Source: Brevifilum sp029548365
GTDB taxonomy: Bacteria; Chloroflexota; Anaerolineae; Anaerolineales; Anaerolineaceae
NCBI GenBank assembly: GCA_035376985.1
Contig: DAOSSA010000015.1
Span: 1-60,066 of the forward strand
DNA length: 60,066 bases
Direction: 5' to 3'
The notes under the pieces are model-generated. The model searched no databases. It had not been told where the DNA came from and saw only the letters and a list, made by a program, of their open reading frames with translations. Every line of letters starts with the position of its first letter. Positions within the stretch are counted from its first letter, which is position 1. This document shows, one piece after another, positions 10,635 through 20,163 of this stretch. The position numbers and the translations under genes are program-made.

Positions 10635-13250
10635 ATGGACTTAAATAAATACACCCAAAAGGCACAGGAAGTGCTGATCGAGGCACAGAGGTTAGCCCTT
10701 GAATTAAACCATCAGAATATTGAACCCGTTCACCTGCTGATGGCGCTTTTAAACCAGGCAGATGGCGTTGTTCCGGCTATCGTCACCAAGATTTCCGGCA
10801 GTCCGCTGGCCTTGAAAGATGACGTGCAAACCGAACTGGATAAACGCCCCAAGGTTTACGGCGGAGGGACCGGTCAACCCGGGTTAAGCCGCAGTACAAG
10901 CGAAATCTCCGTTGCAGCCGAACGCTACGCCAGGGGTATGTCTGATGAGTATGTGTCAACCGAGCACCTGCTGTTGGGTCTGACTGAAAGCACAGAGGGT
11001 AAGCGCCTCGCCAGCTTTGGCATCACCAAGGACGCCATCCTTAAAGCCCTCAAAGAGGTGCGCGGCTCGCAGCGGATTACCTCCCAAACGCCAGAATCGA
11101 CTTATGAAGCATTGGAAAAATACGGTCGTGATCTGACTGCCCTGGCACGCAGCGGTAAACTGGATCCCGTCATCGGTCGCGACGAGGAGATCCGCCGTAT
11201 CGTGCAGATCCTCTCTCGCCGTACCAAGAACAACCCGGCCCTGATCGGTGAGCCCGGCGTGGGCAAGACCGCTGTTGTGGAGGGGCTGGCTCAGCGCATC
11301 GTCAACGGTGATGTACCGGAAGGGCTGAAGAACAAGCGAATCGTCGCCCTGGATATCGGTTCGTTGATCGCTGGCGCCAAGTTTCGCGGTGAGTTCGAAG
11401 AGAGGCTGAAGGCAGTATTAAAGGAAATAACCGATGCAGCCGGCGAGATTATCCTGTTCGTCGATGAAATGCACACCGTGGTCGGTGCAGGCGCAGCAGA
11501 GGGCGCCATGGACGCCAGCAACATGCTCAAACCCCTGCTGGCTCGCGGTGAACTGCACATGATCGGCGCCACCACCCTCGACGAATACCGTAAGTACATC
11601 GAAAAGGATGCCGCGCTGGAGCGCCGTTTCCAACCTGTGTTCCTCAGCGAACCCTCCGTGGAGGACACCATCAGTATTCTGCGCGGGTTAAAGCAGCGTT
11701 ACGAAGTGCATCACGGCGTGCGCATCACCGACCCGGCTGTAATCGCCGCGACAACCCTCTCCCATCGCTACATTACCGACCGCTTCCTGCCGGACAAAGC
11801 CATCGACCTGATCGACGAAGCTGCGGCTCGTCTGCGCACGGAGATCGACTCCAAACCGCAAGCCCTGGACCAGGTCGATCGGGCTATCATGCAACTGGAA
11901 ATCGAACGCCAGGCTTTACAGATGGAAAAGGACAGGGCTTCCAAAGAACGCCTGGCCAACCTGGAGAAAGAACTGGCCGACCTGCGCGAGCAAGCCAGTC
12001 ACCTGCATACCCGCTGGGAGAACGAAAAAAAAGCCATCCAGGAGATCCGTGATATCAAAGAACAGATGGACCAGACCGAAATCGAGATCGAACGAGCAGA
12101 ACGCAACGCAGAATTGGAAAAAGCCGCCCGTCTGCGCTACGGCACCTTGAACGAACTTGAAACACGGCTGGCAGCAGCTGAGGTACACCTGAAAGGGCTG
12201 CAGAGCAAATCCTCCCTGCTAAAAGAGGAAGTCGATGCCGAAGAGATCTCCCAGATTGTGGCCAAATGGACCGGCATCCCCGTTTCTCGCCTATTAGAGG
12301 GTGAGATGCAAAAGCTGATGCACATGGAAGAACGTCTTCACCAGCGCGTCGTCGGTCAGGAGGAAGCCGTCGAGGTGGTCTCCAACGCGGTCCGGCGTTC
12401 CCGTGCTGGCTTGCAGGATCCCCAACGCCCGATCGGTTCCTTCATGTTCCTGGGTCCTACCGGCGTAGGCAAGACCGAACTGGCCCGGGCCCTGGCAGAA
12501 TTCATGTTCAACGACGAGAACGCTATGGTGCGTATCGACATGAGTGAGTACCAGGAAAAGCACACCGTCAGCCGGCTCTTCGGTGCCCCACCCGGGTACG
12601 TGGGCTACGAGGAGGGCGGGCAACTCACCGAAGCAGTCCGCCGCCGACCTTACAGCGTGGTGCTCTTCGATGAGATCGAAAAAGCCCACAGCGAGGTATT
12701 CAACGCCCTGCTGCAGCTTTTAGAGGACGGTCGTTTGACCGATGGTCAGGGGCGCACCGTCGACTTCCGCAATACCGTGGTGATTATGACCAGCAATCTG
12801 GGCAGCGAGCTGTGGATGGGCAACGTTGCCGACCAGGGCGGGGTCAAGCAAGTCACTCGCGAACAGATCAACCGGTTGCTGCAGGCGCACTTCCGCCCCG
12901 AGTTCCTCAACCGGGTGGATGAAATTGTCATCTTCCACCCGCTATCCAGGCAGGACCTGGTGCAAATCGTCGACATCCAGCTTGAACGAGTGGCGGCTTT
13001 GTTGACCCAGCGCGGCCTGACCCTGCAGGTGGATCCCGAGGCGCGCCTCTACCTGGCCGAGGTCGGTTACGATCCGGACTTCGGCGCCCGCCCCCTCAAA
13101 CGCGCCATTCAGCGTGAACTGCAGGATCCGCTGGCGTTAAAGGTCATCAGCGGTGAGGTGGGCGAAGGTGATACGCTGAAGGTTTCACGCGGCCCCGGTG
13201 GGTTGGTCTTCGAAGTCAACCGGCATGTGAATAACACGCCTGCATCATAA
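10635..13250 (+). CDS. clpB: ATP-dependent disaggregase ClpB
   Basis: ClpB (Hsp104 class) forms hexamers that pull polypeptides out of aggregates with DnaK. The 871 residues have family length. Domains in order: Clp N-terminal repeat (about 1-145), AAA1 with Walker A GEPGVGKTA (205-213), a long coiled-coil middle domain (about 400-530) that separates ClpB from ClpA/ClpC, AAA2 with GPTGVGKTE (607-615), and a C-terminal sensor domain with GARPLKRAIQ. No ClpP-binding loop of the IGF type was noticed. A weak GGAG lies ahead of the ATG. It stands alone and is followed by a strong hairpin. It marks the left border of the AT-rich island. Confidence 0.96.
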   Translation: MDLNKYTQKAQEVLIEAQRLALELNHQNIEPVHLLMALLNQADGVVPAIVTKISGSPLALKDDVQTELDKRPKVYGGGTGQPGLSRSTSEISVAAERYARGMSDEYVSTEHLLLGLTESTEGKRLASFGITKDAILKALKEVRGSQRITSQTPESTYEALEKYGRDLTALARSGKLDPVIGRDEEIRRIVQILSRRTKNNPALIGEPGVGKTAVVEGLAQRIVNGDVPEGLKNKRIVALDIGSLIAGAKFRGEFEERLKAVLKEITDAAGEIILFVDEMHTVVGAGAAEGAMDASNMLKPLLARGELHMIGATTLDEYRKYIEKDAALERRFQPVFLSEPSVEDTISILRGLKQRYEVHHGVRITDPAVIAATTLSHRYITDRFLPDKAIDLIDEAAARLRTEIDSKPQALDQVDRAIMQLEIERQALQMEKDRASKERLANLEKELADLREQASHLHTRWENEKKAIQEIRDIKEQMDQTEIEIERAERNAELEKAARLRYGTLNELETRLAAAEVHLKGLQSKSSLLKEEVDAEEISQIVAKWTGIPVSRLLEGEMQKLMHMEERLHQRVVGQEEAVEVVSNAVRRSRAGLQDPQRPIGSFMFLGPTGVGKTELARALAEFMFNDENAMVRIDMSEYQEKHTVSRLFGAPPGYVGYEEGGQLTEAVRRRPYSVVLFDEIEKAHSEVFNALLQLLEDGRLTDGQGRTVDFRNTVVIMTSNLGSELWMGNVADQGGVKQVTREQINRLLQAHFRPEFLNRVDEIVIFHPLSRQDLVQIVDIQLERVAALLTQRGLTLQVDPEARLYLAEVGYDPDFGARPLKRAIQRELQDPLALKVISGEVGEGDTLKVSRGPGGLVFEVNRHVNNTPAS

Positions 13251-13258
13251 CCACATCA

Positions 13259-13290
13259 ACATAGAGACGCTTGTTTATGCGTCTCTATGT
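13259..13290. terminator. Perfect 12-bp hairpin after clpB
   Basis: ACATAGAGACGC (13259-13270) and GCGTCTCTATGT (13279-13290) are perfect complements around an 8-base loop, 8 bases after the clpB stop. There is no good T-tract on either strand, so it may be a processing or stability hairpin or a small repeat rather than a simple intrinsic terminator. Confidence 0.6.
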
Positions 13291-13388
13291 AAATTTCATG
13301 GAGTGATGTAGCCCGGTTCGCATCTTGAGTTCTTCCATGTCTATTAGGCGGATTTCCTAAAAACTTTTACTTAGATATCAAGCCTCAT

Positions 13389-14276
13389 TTAGTTTTTGAT
13401 TGGAGCGATTCTTTCTTCGGCTAACTTTACATATTCTGGATCGATTTCATAGCCAATATAAAGCCTTTCAGAGTTTATTGAGGCTATTGCCGTAGTGCCC
13501 GAACCCATAAATGGATCTAAGACAATGTCATTCGTAAATGTATACAGTTGAATTAATCGGTATGGTAATTCAATTGGAAATGGAGCTGGGTGCCCGACCT
13601 TTCTCGCGGACTCGGTATTCATAGACCACACCGATTTTGTCCATTCCATAAATTGATCTTTTTCAATTGTATTGTGTTGGTCCTCGGTTTTAATGCGTTT
13701 AAATGATCCTTTTGAGAAAATCAAAATATATTCATGCACATCACGCAATACAGGGTTTGAGGCTGATTTCCAACTACCCCAAGCCATCGAAACGCCTGCA
13801 CCAGCTCCTTTATTCCAGATGATTTCTCCCCTCATTAAAAATCCAATGTCTTCCATCATACTTGAAATATAGTCCGACAGAGGTATGTAAGGTCTTCTGC
13901 CAAGGTTGGCGACATTGATACACGCTCGACCACCATTGACCAAGACCCTGTAAGTTTCTGAAAAAACATTGAACAACATTTTTAGGTATTCTTGTAAAGA
14001 TAAATCTTGATCGTATTCTTTTGAGACATTGTATGGGGGTGATGTAACCATTAAATGTAATGAATTATCCGGAATCTCCTTCATGTTTTCTGAAGTCCCG
14101 TGAATAATTGTGTTTTTGATCTCATCTGGGAATTTGTTATCTTCGCTGACCATTTTCTCTGGATGCGAAGATAATTCCGAATATAATCGAGCATCATAGT
14201 ATCGTGAAGAATCGTGGTTTACCCTTGAAGTTGTGCCAAAACTGCTTGTTTTTGTTCCAGTGTTTTTATCGTTCAT
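13389..14276 (-). CDS. Beta-class site-specific DNA methyltransferase (orphan)
   Basis: This 295-residue enzyme carries the catalytic motif TSPPY at 78-82 before the SAM-binding motif DPFMGSGTT at 254-262. That order defines the beta class (amino-methylation of adenine N6 or cytosine N4). Ser/Thr-Pro-Pro-Tyr is often seen in N4-cytosine enzymes, but I would not assign the base from this. No restriction endonuclease gene lies beside it, so it is an orphan: either epigenetic, or a relic or self-protection gene of a mobile element. It is AT-richer than clpB. A tandem REP-type array starts about 110 bases from its start codon. Confidence 0.9.
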   Translation of the reverse strand: MNDKNTGTKTSSFGTTSRVNHDSSRYYDARLYSELSSHPEKMVSEDNKFPDEIKNTIIHGTSENMKEIPDNSLHLMVTSPPYNVSKEYDQDLSLQEYLKMLFNVFSETYRVLVNGGRACINVANLGRRPYIPLSDYISSMMEDIGFLMRGEIIWNKGAGAGVSMAWGSWKSASNPVLRDVHEYILIFSKGSFKRIKTEDQHNTIEKDQFMEWTKSVWSMNTESARKVGHPAPFPIELPYRLIQLYTFTNDIVLDPFMGSGTTAIASINSERLYIGYEIDPEYVKLAEERIAPIKN

Positions 14277-14384
14277 GGTTTTTTATTCCCATTCCCAAAG
14301 CTTGAGCCAGCGATCATTAAGACCGAAATCAATTTCCCTTTTATTCCATTTTATTCTATCTTAAATCTTCACCCCCTGCCTATT

Positions 14385-14842
14385 AAAACCCCGGAGGTCT
14401 GAAGAAAATAAACGGATTTTGTCTTCATGTATTAATCCAAGCCAAAGCACAAACAAAGACCCCCGGGGTTTGAGTTGAATCTTCACCTACCACCCATTAA
14501 AACCCCGGGGGTCTGAAGAGAAAAATAAATTTATCTCCTTGTATTAATCCCAGCCAAAGCACGAACATAGACCCCCGGGGTTTAAGTTGAATCTTCACCC
14601 GCTGCCATTAAAACCCCGGGGGTCTGAAGAGAAAAATAAATTTATCTCCTTGTATTAATCCCAGCCAAAGCACGAACATAGACCCCCGGGGTTTGAGTTG
14701 AATCTTCACCTGCCGCCCATTAAAACCCCGCGGGTCTGGAGAGAATAAATGATTTTCTCTCCTTGTATTAATCACAGCCAAAGCACAAACAAAGACCCCC
14801 GGGGTTTGAGCTGAATCTCTCACTACCGCCCATTAAAACCCC
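14385..14842. repeat. Tandem REP-type repeat array, period about 112 bp
   Basis: Four full units and a truncated fifth begin at 14385, 14499, 14610, 14722 and 14835. Each unit starts with AAAACCCCGGGGGTCT (or a close variant) and ends about 70-85 bases later with AGACCCCCGGGGTTT, its reverse complement. A single unit could therefore fold as a long hairpin, and each end is itself CCCCGGGG-palindromic. The inner part contains CTCCTTGTATTAAT and CAGCCAAAGCAC in every copy. The same unit flanks the RAYT gene at 31601-32179. Open frames in this array are by-products of the repeat. The array fills the 14277-14886 gap. Confidence 0.9.
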
Positions 14843-14886
14843 AGTCCTAATTTGAGGAGCATTTTCCCGAGCATCTGCCCGATAGG

Positions 14887-16128
14887 TCAACCCTGTTTTT
14901 TCCTGATTTTATTTCCAACAATCCACACAACGAATGCAAGCGAGCTGGCAGTAAACAGTGTGATCAAAATTTGAATCAAAAAGATCATGGGATCGCTGAG
15001 TGAGAATCCATAGTGAGTCAAAACCCGTTCAAGGGTCTCAAATTGAAACAACTCCGGCAAAGCCAAAAAAATACCTGTGAAAGCGATTAAAACCTCCAGC
15101 CTCTGGCGCCGTTGCTCCTTTCTTTCTTCAATTCTTGAGCGGGCTTCTTCAATCCTTGCCCGGGCAATATTCGTCACTTTTTCAGCTCCACTCAACATTC
15201 GCTGACACTGATCGCACTTCAAATCCACATCTTGTTTAAAACCAATGATTCGACGGCAGAAGAATTGATCTATTTCTCCGATAGGCTTATCCCTGATCAG
15301 GGAATTAAAATTCCACTCTTGTTGAGCAAGTGAGGTTCTTTGCGGCTCCAGCACAAGTGAGGCATCCAGTAAGCCATCGTAATCAAAGGCTAACTTCATC
15401 AGGCGCTGGTTTTGCTCATCACTCAGAACATCAACCTCATCCAACACACCCTTAATGCTCATGCTTAAATCAAATACCAGGTCATTAAGATTGTATCTAT
15501 CAAGAATCCGCTGCACACTGCGCCCGCATTGACAAGTTTTGTGGGTAATGATGTCTTTTAAGATTAACTCCAGATCATTCAACGCTATGCCCAGGGCTGC
15601 CTCATCCTCAGGACAACACAAGGCCAGGTAAACAACTTCTTTATCTTCCTTACGAGGGATGTTCAGGAGCCATAATCGCCCTCCTGCTATTTCCTGTGAA
15701 TAATTCGGGCTATGGTAGGAAAGCCCCTCTTCTTTTATGACCTGATAAGCGTCAACATCATCAAGACTTTGTTCAGGCACAATACAAGCCTGGAAAACCT
15801 TCGTCCATCCGCGAATCTTAAGATCACGGAAGTTTGTTATCGTCTCCTCAACAGCAGAATGTAGGTTTTTACTTGCACGTTTCCAAAAGGCGTCCTCACC
15901 GTCTGAGTTCCATACGACTTCAACAACCAGAGTGTCATTTAAGTCTGCAGTTAAAAGTCTGAGTTGTTTCTCACCATTCGGATCTAACCACCTATCTTTC
16001 ACTCCGGTGGCTTCCAACTCCATCACTTCTGAAAGATTGGTAGAAAAATCACGCACCTTGATCAGATTATGCTCAAAATAAATTCTGAACAGGATTGCAT
16101 GTTCAACGGTCTGTTTCATCATTTTCAT
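14887..16128 (-). CDS. CHAT-system-associated protein with two C-terminal membrane helices (CATRA-like, tentative)
   Basis: About 413 residues from the chosen ATG at 16128, which overlaps the previous gene by 26 bases; the frame stays open further upstream, but that part overlaps the neighbour more. The N-terminal half is mixed alpha/beta with no motif I recognise. Two Cys pairs (CQC, later CDQC) may bind metal. A charged helical stretch (ARARIEEARSRIEERKEQRR) precedes two hydrophobic segments near the C-terminus, ending in a basic tail. Last gene of the TPR-CHAT operon. The trio of TPR-CHAT, small helical protein and this membrane protein resembles what I remember as the CATRA ternary conflict systems. 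That family assignment is from memory and unverified. Confidence 0.6.
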   Translation of the reverse strand: MKMMKQTVEHAILFRIYFEHNLIKVRDFSTNLSEVMELEATGVKDRWLDPNGEKQLRLLTADLNDTLVVEVVWNSDGEDAFWKRASKNLHSAVEETITNFRDLKIRGWTKVFQACIVPEQSLDDVDAYQVIKEEGLSYHSPNYSQEIAGGRLWLLNIPRKEDKEVVYLALCCPEDEAALGIALNDLELILKDIITHKTCQCGRSVQRILDRYNLNDLVFDLSMSIKGVLDEVDVLSDEQNQRLMKLAFDYDGLLDASLVLEPQRTSLAQQEWNFNSLIRDKPIGEIDQFFCRRIIGFKQDVDLKCDQCQRMLSGAEKVTNIARARIEEARSRIEERKEQRRQRLEVLIAFTGIFLALPELFQFETLERVLTHYGFSLSDPMIFLIQILITLFTASSLAFVVWIVGNKIRKKQG

Positions 16129-16498
16129 CGTCACGGTACGGATATTCACGGACACAGTTCTCGATAAGTTCTTTCCAACATGTGAATTCTTCATCACCAA
16201 TAGGTTGGTCTAGCGGCAATTTTCTTTTGCCCTGCAATTCCTGAATATGTTCTTGACTTGCTCCTGGTATAAATAAATTGATGATCGCGGGTGTGTTCTC
16301 AATTGTGGTTAAAAACGAGTCCGCAGCTTGTGCTAGCGCTGCGTTATCTGCTGCGGATTGCACGTCTCTACCCAGCTTCATCACCAGCCGGTCCAATTCC
16401 AGACGTTGTTCCGGAGATAAACTATCCAGGATGACTGGATAGTCTCTTATCTGGCGCAAAATCACCCGTACATTTTCAAAAATTGTGTCTGCTCTCAT
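16103..16498 (-). CDS. Small helical protein of the TPR-CHAT operon
   Basis: 131 residues, mostly predicted helix, acidic at the C-terminus. The start ATG is preceded by AAAGGAG. It starts 65 bases after the TPR-CHAT gene and its end overlaps the next gene by 26 bases, so the three are very probably one transcript. No enzyme motif is visible. In position and size it matches the small partner protein reported in CATRA-type CHAT systems, but I cannot confirm homology. It could be an adaptor or inhibitor of the protease. Confidence 0.6.
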   Translation of the reverse strand: MRADTIFENVRVILRQIRDYPVILDSLSPEQRLELDRLVMKLGRDVQSAADNAALAQAADSFLTTIENTPAIINLFIPGASQEHIQELQGKRKLPLDQPIGDEEFTCWKELIENCVREYPYRDDENDETDR

Positions 16499-16562
16499 TG
16501 ATAACTCCTTTTCTTTAATACTTCATGCTCCATGCCCAGTATAGAATATTCCTTCGAAATAT

Positions 16563-19561
16563 TCACTCCCCTGTGCTTTTTTCTCGATGAACCACGTTCT
16601 CCGCCACACCCGCCAGGAAGAAGGCTGCCCAGTAGTAGGGATGCTCCCAGCCCGCTTGCAAGCGGACGTGTGCCTGCGCCTCTGCTAACGCCCGGTCCAA
16701 CCGCTCACCACACTGGACACCCTGATAGAACCGCGTCAACAATTCAGCCGTGGCTGCATCGTCCACCGACCACAGGGTGCCCACCACTGACCGCGCCCGT
16801 GACGCGATAAAAGCCGTGATCAGCCCGGTCAGCTCTTCACCCCCGCTGATCCTCTGCCGTCCCGACAGGCACGCCCCCAGCACCACCAACCCAGCCCGGT
16901 GCAGGTCCATGCGCGTCAATACCTGGCGTACCGTCAGCCAGCCGCCCTTCAACAGCAATCCACTCATTTCAGGGCGCTCCGGGTTGAACCAGCCGTGGCA
17001 GCCAAAGTTAAGCATCCTCGCCTGTTGGTGGTGTGCCAGCACCGCTTCCGGCGTGGCTTCCTCTTGCCATAATGTGGTGGTGTTGGGGAACAGGTCGCTG
17101 ATCGCATTTGCCTCTCGCATTACCCCCTTCAGGTAGTGTTGATCGTCTTCGTCCTCCGAGCCCGGGTAAGCCACGCTCAACAGGTCAAGCTCTGCTGGCG
17201 CCGACAACCGGACTTTTTCCACCTCCCGTTGCAGCGCAGCCAGCGTCCCCAGAGAGGGCACAATCCGCAACTGGTAGCTCTCCGCCAGGTAACACTCGGT
17301 CTCCGGGTTGCATGCAGCGCTCAGCGGCAGCAGGTGCAGACCGCCAAAGGGCGCCATGATCAACCGCCCGCCTGCTGCCGGTAACGCATCTTCCAGGGGG
17401 GCAAATAATCCCTGGTACAGCTCACCCAGGAAGGCCGTCAAAGCCTGGCTCATGCGCACATAGAGGTTGTCCAGGTTGTTCACCAGCCGAACGCCCCTCT
17501 CCACCAGTGAGTCGATCTCACCTAGGGGGATGTGCGTGAACTCCGCTCCGCTGACCACAAACGCCGACCAGCCCTGGTCATGCCGGTAGAAGCTGACCAA
17601 TGTCGCATCCTCTTTTTCCGCCAGAGCCCGGGCATCCGCCAGCGTGAAGGGCGGCGCACTGACCGAGAGCGTAAAAGCCGGGTGGTCGCGTTCAATTTCA
17701 CGCCACAGTGCGTCCTCTTCGCTCAGCAATTGCTTCACCTCGCGCTGGGTCTCTTCCTTCGGCTTGATGTAGTCCCGCTGTCCGTCCTCGTCTGTTCCAG
17801 CGGGTTGACTGAGCGCCTCCAGCAGCCAATCGATCTGCCCTCGTAAGCGCTGCGCCCGTTCCAGCCTGTCCGCCAGGACGGGGTCATCCACCGCAAGGTC
17901 GGTGAGGGCGGTGCGTTCGTTGTGCAGCGCATCCACCAGGGCGCGCGACTTGCCCGCCTCAGCATAGCGCAGGCCAGCTTCCTGGTTGTCTTCTATCAAG
18001 CAGCAGGTTACCAGCCGGGCATAAGCACTGGCATTGTCAGAGAGCATCTTCTCCCGGTCAGCTTTCAACGGGCTGGCAGCACACAGTTGTTCAATCCCCG
18101 CCACCATCTTCTCAAACGCTCGGCGTGCTTGGCGATAGTCTTCGACATCATAATGAATATTCCCCAGGTTGGTGAGCCTGACTGGCAAAGCAACGTGACC
18201 CTCCACGGTCAACGCTACCGCCTCCTGCAATATCCCGATCGCCTCGTCCAGGTCCACCTGCTTACTCAGGTGCCGGAAGCGGTCCCCCAGTTTATTTCCC
18301 AGGTTGTTAAGCCTGCCTGGCAAAGCGGCGTGACCCTCTTCGGTCAGCGCCACAGCTTGCTTCGCGCATGCAATCGCCTCGTCCAGATCCTCCAGCTTAC
18401 CCAGACACCCGAAGCGGTATCCCAGCTTGTTCCCCAGGTTGTTGAGCCTGATTGGCAAAGCGGCGTGACCTTCCTCGGTCAGATCTACCGCCTCCCGCTG
18501 CATCTCGATCGCCTCGTCCAGATCCTCCAGCGCCTCCAGGCGCAGGAAGCGGTACCCCAGCTTGTTTCCCAGGTTATTGAGCCTGACTGGCAAAGCAGCA
18601 TGACCCTCCTCCGTCAAAGCCACCGCTTGCCGCAAGATCTCGATCGCCTCGTCCAGGTCTCCCAGTGCCCCCAGGCGCAGGAAGCGGTACCCCAGCTTGT
18701 TTCCCAGGTTATTGAGCCTGACTGGNNNNNNNNNNNNNNNNNNNNNNNNNNNNNNNNNNNNNNNNNNNNNNNNNNNNNNNNNNNNNNNNNNNNNNNNNNN
18801 NNNNNNNNNNNNNNNNNNNNNNNNNGGAAGCGGTACCCCAGCTTGTTTCCCAGGTTATTGAGCCTGACTGGCAAAGCAGCGTGACCCTTTTCGGTCAGCG
18901 CCACTGCTTGCTGAGCACATTCAATCGCCTCATCCAGGTCCGCCAGCTTACCCAGACGCCTGAAGCGGTACCCCAGCTTGTTCCCCAGGTTGTTGAGCCT
19001 GATTGGCAAAGCGGCGTGACCCTCCTCGGTCAGCGCCACAGCTTGCTTCGCGCATGCTATCGCCTCGTCCAGGTCCGCCAGCTTACCCAGGCGCAGGAAG
19101 CGGTACCCCAACTTGTTCCCCAGGTTGTTGAGATACATGGGACGATCCGCATGCCCCACCTCCGTCAACGCCACCACCTCCCGCAAGATTTCGATCGCCT
19201 CGTCCAGATCCACCAGGATATCCAGGCGCCGGAAGCGGTCTCCCAGCCTGTTTCCCAGGTTGTTAAGACACATGGGCCAATCGGTGTGACCCTCCTCGGT
19301 CAGCTCCACGGCTTGTTTAGCGCATTCAATCGCCTCGTCCAGGTCTCCCAGGATACCCAGACACCGGAAGCGCTCCCACAGCCCATTCCCCAGGCCGTTG
19401 AGCACAGCCGGTTTGAGGTTATTGGGCAACTCCTTATGACTGATCAGCTCACGCCATACCTCAATTGACTGATCCAGAATGGTCCGACTGTGTTTTGATT
19501 CATAATCTTCAGTCAGTCTCTTTGCCTGGGCAATCAGGATGCGTATATTTTCAGGTATCAT
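16563..19561 (-). CDS. TPR-repeat CHAT-domain caspase-like protease (interrupted by assembly gap)
   Basis: CHAT proteases are caspase/separase-like enzymes used in bacterial conflict systems. The N-terminal half is an array of 45-residue TPR-like repeats (135 bp each) with the recurring core LDEAI and NNLGNKLG. The C-terminal half has a helical linker and the CHAT domain. Its predicted catalytic His is in NFGCHGWF (codon near 16996) and Cys in LGACLSG (codon near 16870), so the dyad looks intact. The start is placed at the ATG at 19561, which has AAGGAG eight bases upstream; a GTG at 19585 is possible. The 100-N gap lies inside the repeats, and the reading frame on its two sides is incompatible with exactly 100 bases. 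A frame-restoring length is discussed in the findings. Two partner genes follow closely. Confidence 0.88.
18726..18825. other. Assembly gap of exactly 100 N
   Basis: A run of 100 N, the conventional placeholder for unknown length, lies in the 135-bp TPR repeats of the CHAT gene. The bases on both sides are almost the same repeat segment, so the assembler probably broke on the repeat. It is not a biological frameshift. Confidence 0.98.
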
Positions 19562-19593
19562 ATCCGATTCTCCTTCCAAACCCACAATCTCGC

Positions 19594-19703
19594 CTAAAGG
19601 TCCGCGCGTTCTTCAATATCAACGATCAGCCAGATCTCAGCCGGGTAATCCTTCCGCAATGTGTGCAGGTCAGGGTCTGCTTTTGTGCAAAGCTGTGAGT
19701 CAT
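19594..19703 (-). pseudogene. Frameshifted zinc-ribbon (CpXC-like) gene remnant
   Basis: A strong ribosome-binding site (AAAGGAGGG) precedes an ATG at 19703 that opens MTHSFAQKQTLTCTHCG, with a CxxC zinc-ribbon half. The frame then hits a stop at 19626-19628. A one-base shift after CTHCG restores a sensible continuation (DYPAEIWLIVDIEERADL) to a stop at 19594. I read it as the broken N-terminus of a CpXC-type zinc-ribbon protein; similar zinc-ribbon segments precede or fuse to TPR-CHAT proteins in related bacteria, as far as I recall. It sits between the DUF1232-like gene and TPR-CHAT. Confidence 0.6.
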
Positions 19704-19770
19704 GTTCCCTCCTTTGAAATATCATTGGGTTTCAGCCAGGTTATTTCATTTCCATCAAAGGTTATATCAA

Positions 19771-20163
19771 TTATATCAAGGCTTTGCCCGACCCGAGCAT
19801 GGAACAATCCTTCCGCCACCTACCCAGCTGAGACCTGAGCACAGCGCCACCTTTTAAGGAAGAGCCATCTTCATTCGGTTGGCGAAAACGTTCTAACTGC
19901 GGGCTGCCCGACATAGCCCCCAGGTGTTCACGGACAACTTCCTTAGAGGCCAGTTCTCGAATAAATATCGAGCTCAACACCAGGATGAAAAGATCATCTA
20001 ATAAGACCACCATGGGGAAATAATCAGGGCGTTCAAAGAACAGTGGCAAGAACATAAAACCAACGGGGAACAGAAAAAACACAATTTTGATCCAAATCGA
20101 TACCCGGGGGTCTTGAAGCAACCTAAAAACCAAACGAATGTGTGTTAATATGGGATTTATCAT
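19771..20163 (-). CDS. DUF1232-like small membrane protein
   Basis: 130 residues from the ATG at 20163, which has AAGGAG nine bases upstream; a longer frame to 20205 lacks this signal. The N-terminal half holds one or two hydrophobic segments (IWIKIVFFLFPVGFMFLPLFF, then VVLLDDLFILVLSSIFI). The DD-containing second helix recalls DUF1232/YkvA proteins, whose biochemical role is unknown. The C-terminal 50 residues are polar and low-complexity. It heads the TPR-CHAT operon (67 bases to the zinc-ribbon remnant). Confidence 0.55.
   Translation of the reverse strand: MINPILTHIRLVFRLLQDPRVSIWIKIVFFLFPVGFMFLPLFFERPDYFPMVVLLDDLFILVLSSIFIRELASKEVVREHLGAMSGSPQLERFRQPNEDGSSLKGGAVLRSQLGRWRKDCSMLGSGKALI

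Noticed and set aside
13389..14276. Complete restriction-modification system
   Set aside because: Only the methyltransferase is present; neighbours are clpB and a repeat array, with no nuclease gene.
14608..14823. 71-codon minus frame, and similar frames at 31128-31559 and 32088-32586
   Set aside because: They are translations of the REP and CRISPR repeats; the unit length is not a multiple of three, and similar peptides appear by repetition only.
18614..18885. Frameshift in the TPR-CHAT gene
   Set aside because: The apparent frame change falls on the 100-N placeholder and disappears with a gap of 89 + 135k bases.
17922..19468. Long plus-strand frames with repeated VPQLVPQVV patterns
   Set aside because: Antisense translation of the TPR repeats. 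The repetition comes from the 135-bp repeats of the real gene.
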